Assembly (NCBI GenBank): GCA_013151955.1
Contig: JAADHH010000014.1
Coordinates: 1,109-42,712, forward strand
From: Chloroflexota bacterium
GTDB lineage: Bacteria > Chloroflexota > Anaerolineae > Ardenticatenales > JAADHH01
Reading direction: 5' to 3'
DNA: 41,604 nucleotides
Of this stretch, positions 24,966-33,400 are shown in pieces (position 1 is the stretch's first letter; every line of letters begins with the position of its first letter). The notes below the pieces were generated by a model. It had not been told where the DNA came from and made no database searches. It worked only from the letters and a program-made list of their open reading frames with translations. Both the position numbers and the translations under genes were made by a program.

Positions 24966-27900
24966 GTGTCCGCCCTATACCTGACCCCAGCTTCCATCGG
25001 CGATCTGACCCAGTTCATCCTTACTGTCACCATCGCCGGCTATCTCCTGTACCTGTCCCGCAGGTTCTGGTGGGAGCGGAAGCCCGTGCTCCAAACGCTG
25101 CTCCTGGCTGTGGCGTTTACGTCGTTTGCGGGTGTTGCGCTGCTGCTTTTCTTCAACGTTTCTCTGTACCCAGACTTGAGATTCTACACCATGCCCCTGG
25201 AAAGCATCGCCCTGGCGCTATTCCTGACTTTTCTCCTGCAATTTGCCTATCGTTTCCCCGCCCCGATCACCAGCCAGAAGCGGGAAGCGCAGATTGTGCT
25301 GGGGTTGACCCTCCTCGATCTGTTGTGGGAGGCCGGAATCGCCATCCATCGTTACCAGTCTCTGGCCCAGGGGATCGTCAGATTCAGGCCGCCGGTGGCC
25401 GACATCCCCCTCGTGGCCAGCTTTCTGTGGGTGGCCATCGTCTTTCTTCGCCAGGCGGCGCACGCTTCGTCCGGCGAAGAACCATCGAGCGTATGGCGAG
25501 CGTTGTGGAAACCACGCGGCCCCGCAGCGCGTGCGGCCCGTGCCCTGGCCTTGCTGAGCATCCTGTCCCTGGGATTGGAAATGGCGGACCTCTTGAGATC
25601 GTGCTACTTTTTCCCGAGCAATACTGCGGAGTTGATCCAGTCGTTGGGTATCCTGTTTGCGTTGTCTGCCTTTGCACTGGTCTACCTCAACTATCTCCCA
25701 GAGAAGACCTCTTTCATGGTCAAACTGGTCGGCATTACCCTGGTGACCATCCTGGCTGTGCTGGGGAGCGTGGGATGGATTGTGAGTCCCGTCTATGTCG
25801 CTGCATATCGCAACGACAACTTTGTGGCCGACAAACAAACCCTGCGCTTTACCCCCAATCGTCAGGGGGGATATGATGTCGCGGTGGTTCCCTTCCGGTT
25901 CGAGAACGATCTGGGGGTGGAAATAAGTCTCGATCATCTGCAACCGGTGGGGCTGGCGTTCGATTTTCCCTTCTACGAGCAGATGTGGCGCAAGGTCCAT
26001 CTCGATGAGAATGGCGCGGTCAGCTTTGGTCAGGCGCTCGACTGGCACGATGTCCGCTATCGCTACGGCCGGTTGCCGGCGATCTTCCCCTTGGCCGTGA
26101 GCCTCGCCCCGGCCGACTCCCCGGCCGGCGGGCTTTTCGCCAAGAATAGGGCGAACGAGCTACTCGTCACCTGGAATCAACTGCCCGCGGCCCAGGATCG
26201 TGAAACCCGTTATACGTTTCAACTGGCCCTATACCCCGGCGGAGAGTTTGACATTACGTATAACGGCTTGCCGGCCAGACAGACCTATACCGTTTATGAC
26301 TGGCGTGCCGCTCCCTGGCTGACCGGCGCGGTGCCGGGATCGATTGCTCTCCGGCCTGACCTCATTCACCTCACGGCGGATCTGCCCTACGCCGGCGGTC
26401 GTGGTGGTATCATAGAGGACAATTACCTCGACTTTCGTCGCTATCTTCACCAACTGCTCCTCCCGCTGGCCTATCTGATCATCGGTAGCATCCTGTTTAT
26501 GATCATGATCTTTCCGATGTTCTTCTACCTCAACTTGGTCAAGCCTCTGAACAGCCTCCTTGCCGGCGTCAGACAAATCAACACCGGAGATATTGAGGTG
26601 ACCATGCCCGTCTCGTACCACGATGAAATCGGCTTCCTCACCCAATCGTTCAACGACATGACTGCACGCTTGCAAAGACGGACCCTCTCCGAACGACAGC
26701 GGGCTGCCGATTTGGAAGCGTTGGAAGGCGTATCAACGGCGTTGCAGCGGGCCACGACTTCGGCGGATATGATCCCCATCCTCGTTGAGCAGACGGTCAA
26801 GGCGCTGGGGGTTGAAGTCAGCGCCCTCCTCTTGCTCGAAGACACGGGGCTGGTGGTTGCCGGCCTCCACGGACTTCCCCAGACCTTACAGGGACACTTT
26901 CTCCCCCTCGAGGGCATCCCCTGTTGGCCGGCGCTGCGGGCCGGCAAATCGGTTGCGTCGGACCCGCCCGGCACGAAAGTGTGTACGGCCTGTACGCTTT
27001 GCCAGACCCTGGCCCACGGCAGGAAGGTACGGGCAGCCGTCCCGCTTCAATCTGCTAACCAGACTTTGGGCTTGCTGCAAATTGCCTTCGACCGGCCCAA
27101 CCGATTTGGGGAGAGACACCGGCTGCTGCTGACAGCCATTGCAGAAATGGGGGGGAATGCCCTGCAGCGGGCCCGAACCATGGAGATGCTGGAACAGGTG
27201 GTAGAGAGCCGCACACACGAACTGACAACGTTGTATGAAGTAACGAGGGCCACGACCCAACACATTGACCTCCAGACCATCCTGAAACAGGTGCTGGAAC
27301 AGGCTGTGGCGGTGATTGATGGCAATGCCGGTTTCATTCACCTGCTGAACGAAGAGAGCCGCATCTTGCAGACGGCTGTGCAATATGGTACGGCCCCGCT
27401 CCCCGGCAGGGGCCGTGCCGACCGGAGAATAGAGAGCAGCCCCCTCGGTGCAGATTCAGACTCGCTGAACGTGTGGAACAATGTGGTTGCACGGGATGAA
27501 ACGCTCATCGTACGAGACCTTCAGGTCTCGGAGACGCTGCGGGCCTTCTACATCGGCGTGCCGATCCACGCCAAAGGGCGTATCCTGGGCGTACTCAGCC
27601 TATTCGCAGAAGCCAACCGGAACTTCTCTGTGGAAGACATCGCTCTGCTCTCCGGCATTGCCGATCACCTCGGCGCTGCTGTGGAAAATGCGAGACTGCA
27701 CCGTCGGGCCGAGGAAACGGCCGTACAGGAAGAACGGCGCCGGCTGGCACGCGACTTGCACGACTCGGTGACCCAATCTATTCACAGCCTGGCTTTGTCA
27801 GCCGATACGGCCGGCTACCTCCTGCAACAGCGCCGCTTCCCGTCCCTGGAAGATTCACTAGACCGCTTAGGAGAGAGCGCGCGTCAGGCACTCAAGGAGA

Positions 27901-28328
27901 TGCGCCTCTTGCTCTATGAGCTGCGGCTGGCCCCCCTGGAACAGATGGACCTGGTGGAGGTGCTGCAGACAAGGCTGGAAGCTGTCGAGCAACGGGCCGG
28001 TGTCGAAGCCCGGCTGGTCATGGACGGCCCGGCAGACTGGTCCAGCGCCTGGGAGGAAGACCTGTACTGCATCGCCATGGAAGCGCTGAACAATGCCCTC
28101 CGGCACGCCCGCGCCACACAGGTGTCGGTCCACCTGCAAGGCGGTAGAAGCCGGGTGATTTTGGAAGTAGCCGACAATGGCCGGGGCTTTGACCCGCAGC
28201 AGCACGCTGCCGGCGGCATAGGCCTGCGCAGCATGACCGAACGCGCCCGGCGCCTGGGCGGAGAATTGGTCGTCGATTCGTCGCCCGGAGAGGGAACGCG
28301 TGTGCGTGTCCGCCTCCGTGATCCGTGA
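24966..28328 (+). CDS. Multi-domain NarL-type sensor histidine kinase
   Basis: The product has 1120 residues. The first 280 or so hold about eight TM helices, resembling the 7TM sensor-kinase input module. Residues about 285-480 form an outer domain whose pattern LAFDFPFYEQMWRKVHLDEN, ELLVTWNQLP and YTFQLALYPGGEFDITYN is nidogen-like. A TM helix (about 490-520), HAMP (520-590), GAF1 (590-735) and GAF2 (750-920) follow. HisKA_3 has the phospho-accepting H932 in ARDLHDSVTQ, and the HATPase has NNALRHARA, DNGRGFD and GGIGLRSM. GAF1 has C653, C673, C676 and C679. The start is GTG 24966. The partner is probably the response regulator 195 bp downstream. The outside ligand is unknown. Confidence 0.9.
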   Translation: MSALYLTPASIGDLTQFILTVTIAGYLLYLSRRFWWERKPVLQTLLLAVAFTSFAGVALLLFFNVSLYPDLRFYTMPLESIALALFLTFLLQFAYRFPAPITSQKREAQIVLGLTLLDLLWEAGIAIHRYQSLAQGIVRFRPPVADIPLVASFLWVAIVFLRQAAHASSGEEPSSVWRALWKPRGPAARAARALALLSILSLGLEMADLLRSCYFFPSNTAELIQSLGILFALSAFALVYLNYLPEKTSFMVKLVGITLVTILAVLGSVGWIVSPVYVAAYRNDNFVADKQTLRFTPNRQGGYDVAVVPFRFENDLGVEISLDHLQPVGLAFDFPFYEQMWRKVHLDENGAVSFGQALDWHDVRYRYGRLPAIFPLAVSLAPADSPAGGLFAKNRANELLVTWNQLPAAQDRETRYTFQLALYPGGEFDITYNGLPARQTYTVYDWRAAPWLTGAVPGSIALRPDLIHLTADLPYAGGRGGIIEDNYLDFRRYLHQLLLPLAYLIIGSILFMIMIFPMFFYLNLVKPLNSLLAGVRQINTGDIEVTMPVSYHDEIGFLTQSFNDMTARLQRRTLSERQRAADLEALEGVSTALQRATTSADMIPILVEQTVKALGVEVSALLLLEDTGLVVAGLHGLPQTLQGHFLPLEGIPCWPALRAGKSVASDPPGTKVCTACTLCQTLAHGRKVRAAVPLQSANQTLGLLQIAFDRPNRFGERHRLLLTAIAEMGGNALQRARTMEMLEQVVESRTHELTTLYEVTRATTQHIDLQTILKQVLEQAVAVIDGNAGFIHLLNEESRILQTAVQYGTAPLPGRGRADRRIESSPLGADSDSLNVWNNVVARDETLIVRDLQVSETLRAFYIGVPIHAKGRILGVLSLFAEANRNFSVEDIALLSGIADHLGAAVENARLHRRAEETAVQEERRRLARDLHDSVTQSIHSLALSADTAGYLLQQRRFPSLEDSLDRLGESARQALKEMRLLLYELRLAPLEQMDLVEVLQTRLEAVEQRAGVEARLVMDGPADWSSAWEEDLYCIAMEALNNALRHARATQVSVHLQGGRSRVILEVADNGRGFDPQQHAAGGIGLRSMTERARRLGGELVVDSSPGEGTRVRVRLRDP

Positions 28329-28344
28329 GCGTCTCTGAAATGAT

Positions 28345-28495
28345 GAACGACGTGAAACGTAATCCGTACTGCGTAAGGCTTTCGCGGGGGGGGCATTACG
28401 CAGTACGCAGCACGCATCACGCAATACACATCACGTTTCACTTCTTACGCAACCCAACAATCCAAAATCGCAAATCTAAAATCGCCCACGCTCCA
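28345..28495. repeat. Wordlike microrepeats between kinase and regulator
   Basis: Words such as GACGTGAAACGTAATCCG, TTACGCAGTACGCAGCACG, CATCACGCAATACACATCAC, and then AAAATCGCAAATCTAAAATCG fill the gap. They match the style of the blocks at 20,725 and 30,270. No gene or promoter is recognisable in them. Confidence 0.75.
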
Positions 28496-28523
28496 CATGA
28501 TATTTGTTGTCAAGAGGTCTCCA

Positions 28524-29225
28524 ATGAAAAAAATTCGTGTCTTGGTTGTAGACGATCACCCCCTCATGCGGGAGGCGTTGTGTGCAGCCATCGCAGCCGC
28601 CGCGGACATGGAAGTGGCCGGCGAAGCGACCAACGGGCAGGATGCGGTGGAACAGGTACGCGCTTTGCATCCCGACGTAACGGTCATGGACCTGTTGATG
28701 CCCGGCATGGATGGGGTGGAAGCCATTGCGGCCATCCATACAGAACTCCCCCGGGCCTGCATTCTGGCCTTGACCAGCTCGACCGAGGAGGGCAAGGTGC
28801 TGGCTGCCGTTCAGGCCGGCGCGTTGGGGTACCTGCTGAAAGACGCTCCGCGGGAGGAATTGCTGCGGGCCATCCGCGAGGTCGGCCGGGGCAACGAATA
28901 CCTGCCATCGCGCGTAGCGCTCAAACTGATGCGCAGTGTCCGGCGGGCGTCCGCTCTGGCGACTGTGCCATCCGGCGAGATGTCTGACGATCGGCCCATC
29001 GAGCGGCTTACTGCGCGCCAGAAGGAAGTGTTAGGCCTGCTCGGCTTGGGCCTCTCGAACCGCGAGATTGCCGAAAGGTTGGTCGTGAGCGAAGTCACCG
29101 TGCGTTCGCACATCCACAGTATCCTGGGGAGACTGGGGCTGGAGAGTCGCAGCCAGGCGGTGGTGTATGCTGCTTCTAGCCCAAAAGTGCATCGAGACCC
29201 AGAGCAAAACGAAGGGCTTGGTTAG
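28524..29225 (+). CDS. NarL/LuxR-family response regulator
   Basis: The 233-residue product has a receiver domain with acidic pair D10-D11, phospho-acceptor D56 in VTVMDLLMPGMDG, the switch threonine in LALTSS and lysine in YLLKD. A LuxR-type helix-turn-helix follows with LTARQKEVLGLLGLGLSNREIAERL-type composition and VTVRSHIHSILGRLGL. It should bind DNA when phosphorylated by the kinase upstream. ATG 28524 (MKKIRVLVVDDHP) with AGAGG upstream is the natural start; an in-frame ATG at 28497 adds nine residues. Confidence 0.94.
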   Translation: MKKIRVLVVDDHPLMREALCAAIAAAADMEVAGEATNGQDAVEQVRALHPDVTVMDLLMPGMDGVEAIAAIHTELPRACILALTSSTEEGKVLAAVQAGALGYLLKDAPREELLRAIREVGRGNEYLPSRVALKLMRSVRRASALATVPSGEMSDDRPIERLTARQKEVLGLLGLGLSNREIAERLVVSEVTVRSHIHSILGRLGLESRSQAVVYAASSPKVHRDPEQNEGLG

Positions 29226-29244
29226 CCTCCTCCATCCGTCAAAC

Positions 29245-29277
29245 AGAAGTTCGACTTCTCGCAGAAGTCGAACTTCT
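29245..29277. repeat. Palindrome copy 2, between convergent genes
   Basis: AGAAGTTCGACTTCT (29245-29259) and AGAAGTCGAACTTCT (29263-29277) pair perfectly around CGC. It lies between the end of the response regulator gene (+) and the stop codon of the ribbon-helix-helix gene (-, stop at 29276-29278), which it overlaps. It may end both transcripts. With its left flank AAAC it is identical to copy 3. Confidence 0.85.
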
Positions 29278-29506
29278 ACGCAACCGCCTGTTCTGCTTCC
29301 CACACATCGAACTCTCCTGCCTCGACAGGGTATCGGGCATAGCCTTCCGCGTGTTTCCGTTCCAGCTCGGTGACTTGGAGCTGCCGAAGCGCCAGGCGCA
29401 GGGCCTGACGAATGAAAGCAGATCGGGTGCTCTTTTGATTGTCGATCACTCGGTCCACTTCGGCCAGCAACGGTTCGTCAATGGTCATTTGAATCGTTTT
29501 CATCAT
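29276..29506 (-). CDS. Ribbon-helix-helix (CopG/MazE-like) protein, possible orphan antitoxin
   Basis: The 76-residue product has an N-terminal strand MKTIQMTIDEPLLAEVD, then helices DNQKSTRSAFIRQALRLAL as in RHH DNA-binding dimers. Its C-terminal EGYARYPVEAGEFDVWEAEQ resembles MazE-type antitoxins that pair with MazF toxins. No toxin gene is adjacent: downstream on the same strand is the response regulator in opposite orientation. GGAGGGGGAGGTG lies just before tandem ATG codons at 29506 and 29503. The function as antitoxin is inferred. Confidence 0.8.
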   Translation of the reverse strand: MMKTIQMTIDEPLLAEVDRVIDNQKSTRSAFIRQALRLALRQLQVTELERKHAEGYARYPVEAGEFDVWEAEQAVA

Positions 29507-29537
29507 TCACCTCCCCCTCCGTTACATGGACTACAGT

Positions 29538-29658
29538 TACCTTCTCAATAGCTTGGGGAACGCCCCCCGGCCCCTGATTCTGGGGGAGTACATTCCCCCA
29601 AAAGTTGGAGGGGTAGGGGGGCATGACGTTCTGATCCCCCGAATTATTGAGAAGGTAC
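29538..29658. mobile_element. MITE-like element, copy 2, with 9-bp direct repeats
   Basis: The core 29543-29652 matches copy 1 at 22,736. Here the inverted repeats extend outward: TACCTTCTCAATAGCTTGGG on the left and its near reverse complement ending AATTATTGAGAAGGTA on the right. The flanks GACTACAGT at 29529-29537 and again at 29659-29667 are identical, which looks like a target-site duplication from transposition. Confidence 0.8.
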
Positions 29659-29724
29659 GACTACAGTCTCTATTATAATCCGCATTCGTCTGTGGGTCAA
29701 ATGTCGCCGTCAACAAGTGGAAAC

Positions 29725-29757
29725 AGAAGTTCGACTTCTCGCAGAAGTCGAACTTCT
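29725..29757. repeat. Palindrome copy 3
   Basis: This has the same arms as the copy at 29245 (29725-29739 and 29743-29757), including the AAAC left flank, so the two are recent duplicates within 480 bp. It lies in the spacer before the degenerate receiver gene. The rest of the 357-bp gap holds the MITE-like element and an A/T-richer stretch with a promoter. Confidence 0.85.
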
Positions 29758-29848
29758 TCTTCTGAACGTGTAAACAAAACGTTGAGATGGCGGCATTTTA
29801 TCTCAACAAAAAGATCAACAAAATGTGGATGTATCGCCGGCCAAAATG

Positions 29849-29857
29849 TGCTATACT
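29849..29857 (+). promoter_or_regulatory. Extended -10 promoter, probably leaderless
   Basis: TGC followed by TATACT (29852-29857) forms an extended -10 box. The ATG of the next gene begins 7 bases after it (29864), so the transcript should start at or next to the start codon. No good -35 box is visible, which is normal for extended -10 promoters. Confidence 0.5.
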
Positions 29858-29863
29858 GAGGCC

Positions 29864-30268
29864 ATGCACTCGCCCCAGACACAAACATCTGCTTTGGTTG
29901 TCGCCAGGCCCGGCCTGATGCGGAATTCATTGCTGACTTTCTTGCAAGCGACCCCGCGTATCAAGGTTGTGGCCTTGCTGGATGACCCCGCGGCTACTTT
30001 GGAGGCTGTCCGCAGACACCGGCCCCACACGTTGGTGGTGGACGCCGACCTGTCCGAACAGGCCCTGTTGGCTGTGGTACAGCAACTCTGCATCGAACAG
30101 CCAACGATCAACAGTGTGGTGCTGGTCGACAGCCTCCGGCAACGGGACGCCTTTCTATCCGTTGGGGTCACCCATGTCCTGCTCAAAGGCTGTCTGGGCG
30201 AACGTCTGCAGGCGGCCATTCAGGACGGCGCGGGGAACGTCTCTGAACCGATGAATGCGGAACGATGA
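29864..30268 (+). CDS. Stand-alone degenerate receiver-domain protein
   Basis: The 134-residue product has the alternating strand-helix pattern of a CheY-like receiver and no output domain. Aligned by eye, the phospho-acceptor D60 (TLVVDADLS) and lysine K108 (HVLLKG) remain. The metal-binding acidic pair is A14-R15, and the switch threonine is replaced (VVLVDS). It may therefore be unphosphorylated and act as a protein-interaction module. It lies between the two-component genes and the giant exoprotein gene. An in-frame ATG at 29825 exists, but the -10 box lies downstream of it. Confidence 0.75.
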   Translation: MHSPQTQTSALVVARPGLMRNSLLTFLQATPRIKVVALLDDPAATLEAVRRHRPHTLVVDADLSEQALLAVVQQLCIEQPTINSVVLVDSLRQRDAFLSVGVTHVLLKGCLGERLQAAIQDGAGNVSEPMNAER

Positions 30269-30269
30269 A

Positions 30270-30438
30270 CGGCATGAAACGTGATGCGTAAAACGTGACG
30301 ATGTGGTTACTACTCAGGCAAGGCAGACTGAGTAGTAACACGATGTGAAGCGTGAAAACGCACCATGCAACATGACAACCCAGAATTCAAAATCGGATCA
30401 CGGGTTACGGCTAGAAGAAAACTTGAGGGAGCTGTACC
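30270..30438. repeat. Microrepeats and a 12-bp stem before the giant gene
   Basis: Words such as GGCATGAAACGTGATGCG, AAAACGTGACGATGTGG and GATGTGAAGCGTGAAAACGC surround a perfect stem, GTTACTACTCAG (30306-30317) with CTGAGTAGTAAC (30328-30339). That stem may end the receiver transcript. GAGGGAG at 30425-30431 is the Shine-Dalgarno of the giant gene. I could not see a clear promoter for it. Confidence 0.65.
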
Positions 30439-33400
30439 ATGAAACGTGCTAACCTTGTGGAGCGTTTGAGTTTCACCGTTATCGCTGGCTTCGCCATTGT
30501 GCTGGCTATGGGTGTGGGATTCGCGATCTTCGGGCGCGCGCCGGCACGAACGGCTTTGTCACACCTGAGCCTTTCTGCACCTGCCAAACAACTTGCCTCC
30601 GCCTTGCCCCTCCCTTCCCCTGCGGAGAGGGAAGTGCAGGCCGCCTGGCGACGCGCGCAACAGGCCGGCGCCTACCACTTCGCCACGGACATCCTGCAGA
30701 CGACGTACCTCGCCCCGCGCGTGACCAACGTGGGCCGCAGCAGCCGGCAGGATACGCTGCACATCGAGGGGGAGACGAACCTGCCCGACCGCACCATGCA
30801 GATGGCCTTGTGGCAGAACGGCGGCAGTGTCCTCAACCCCGGCGACGGCGTCGAGATACGCATCAAGGGCGACCAGGCCTACGGCCGGCAAAGCGGCGGC
30901 GCGTGGCAGAAGATGGACAACATCTCCACCTCCTTCGCCCCCGGCAACGACTTGCTGGCCTACCTGGCCGGCGCCAAGAACGTGAAGCGGGTAGCGTCGA
31001 GCGTCGAGCGAGAGGACACGTCACGCTCCACGCTCCACGCTGCACGCTACACGTTTGATGTGGACGGCCCCGCCTTTGGCCGCTATCTGCGCGACCAACT
31101 GGAGCGCTATTTGCAGGAGAACGGCGAACTGCCGGCCGGCCTGACCCTGGACGTCTCCAACCAGTACCGCAGCATCATCGGGCACGGCGAGGTGTGGATC
31201 GACAGCGACGGCCTGCCCCAACACCTGACCGTCCACCTGGAATATCCGCAACAGCCGAACGGCGAACGCATCACCGCCGACATCAAGACCGACTTCGCCC
31301 AATTCGACCGGGGGTTCCTGGCCCAATCGACCCCTTCTTCGTCCGCGCCCCTCTCCGGCGCGCTGGCCCGGCTCGATCTTTCCCGTGCGCTGGGCAGTTG
31401 GGGACACACCGGCACACAGGCCGGACTGCTGGCCCTCTTTGCCCTGCTGACCTTGATGATGATCGCCTACCGGGAATCGAAGAAAGTCTACACGGCAGTG
31501 GCTCTGGCCGTCACCATCTCCACGGTGGTCACCCCCCTCCTACAGGTGCAGCGGGTGGCCGCCTTCAGCGAGCGCCAGACAACCAAGCGAACAGAGCAGG
31601 TGCAGGCCCAGAGAGAGCAGTCGGCAGTCCGGCAATTGCGCGAGCAACTCCACAGCTCCGACTGGGACCCGCACCACGACCCGCTGTCAGTAAGCAACCA
31701 ACCGTCATTGACAATTGACAATTCGCCCCCGTCCGGCTCACCCTTTGGCAGCGCCAGCGCCACCGCACCCAATCCCACCTCCGACGCCGACCACGATGGC
31801 CTGACCTACGCCCAGGAAATCCGCCTGGGCACCGACCCCAACAAAGCCGACAGCGATGGCGACAAACTGCGCGATGACCTGGAGGTGAAGGGTTTCGAGC
31901 TGGGCGGCAAGCGTTGGTACAGCGACCCCAACAGCGCGGACACCAACAACGATGGCATGTTGGACACGATGGAGTGCTGGGGAACAATCCCTGCCGGCGT
32001 GTCCAACACCGCCTGCGACCTGGATACCGACAAGGACGGCACGCCCAATCTCTTCGACCGCGACAACGACAACGACGGTGTCCCCGACCGCGTGGACAGC
32101 GCGCCGGACGAGGTGGTGCCCGGCTTCGGCAACTCCAACCCCCTCAAGCTGGTGGTGGACAACCTGCAGGCGAAGAGCGGGAACAAGGGCTACCCCGTCT
32201 TCGTGGACTTCCAGATTCGACCGAACAACCCGGACCACCTGTCCTACGCCATGAACGTCTTCGACTGGCCCAGCGGCGACCGGCAAGGCGAAGTCAAGCG
32301 GGTCAAGAATAACACTTTGGCCAGCCAGATGAATCCCCAACCGCCCAGCGACAACGCCAACTGGAACGGTGACATGCGCCTGACGCCCATGCTGGAGATC
32401 AAGATTCCGGCCAGCAGCGGCCAGATCCCCCCCTTGCCGCTGACCAACCCGCAGGCCACCCGCCAGATCGAGGGCTGGGACGGCGGCACGCGCTGGATTA
32501 GCGCGACCCTGACGCTGAAGCAGCAGGGCAACGACACAACCGTGAACTTCCAGTTCGAGGGCGCCACCAGCGGCGTCAAAGCCGAATACTTCACCAGCGC
32601 CTGTCCGGTAGAGAGCAGCAAACGGATCTGGACGGATTATGACATCGTCAATGGCAACACGCGCACCCACAGCGGTCAAACCCTGACCAAGCTTGTGGAC
32701 GGCAAGCATTCTGTGGTGTTGAGCCATGGGGACAACGCCGTCTGCGCCAACCTGGGCGATATCCCCAACGGCCCCTACAGCGACAAGATGATTGACACGG
32801 CCAAGTTGCAAACCCACGGCATCGCCGTGCGCGACGCCGATGACAAGGGCAATATGGTCGCCTATGTGCCGCTCAACCTGGTGCAGGACGAAACGCACGG
32901 CAGCAAAGTCGCTTTCGCAGCCCGCATGGTCTATTGGCCGAACAACGTCCGCACCTGGGGCAAAGCCCACGAGGTGCGCGTGGTTTGGCTGGTGCAGGCC
33001 CTGACCGATTCCTGCAAGCCAACGCCCAAAAACTGGCAAACGTCGCTGCCCGAAGAGCAACGGCGCACCGCCTGGTGCCTGCCCACCGAGAACTGGGTCA
33101 CCAGCCCGGCAACCCCTGTCCACACCTACCCCGAAGACTGGACGCTGACCGGGCTGAGCGTGCGTGAGGACCACGGCATGGAGATCGCCGTAGCCTACGA
33201 AGACCCGGCCCACGACAACGACAAAACGGACGACAGCCGCCTGTGGAAGCTGGCCGACGGCTTGCAGAAGACCTTCACCTCGCCCCGCGACCAGAACAGC
33301 AACAAGATTCGGGACATCGGCATCGTCACCAGGCACGAAGGGCGGAGCGTGGCCGATGAGTCCATCAAGAGCCGCTTCGACAATCAGAGCAACGGCAGCG

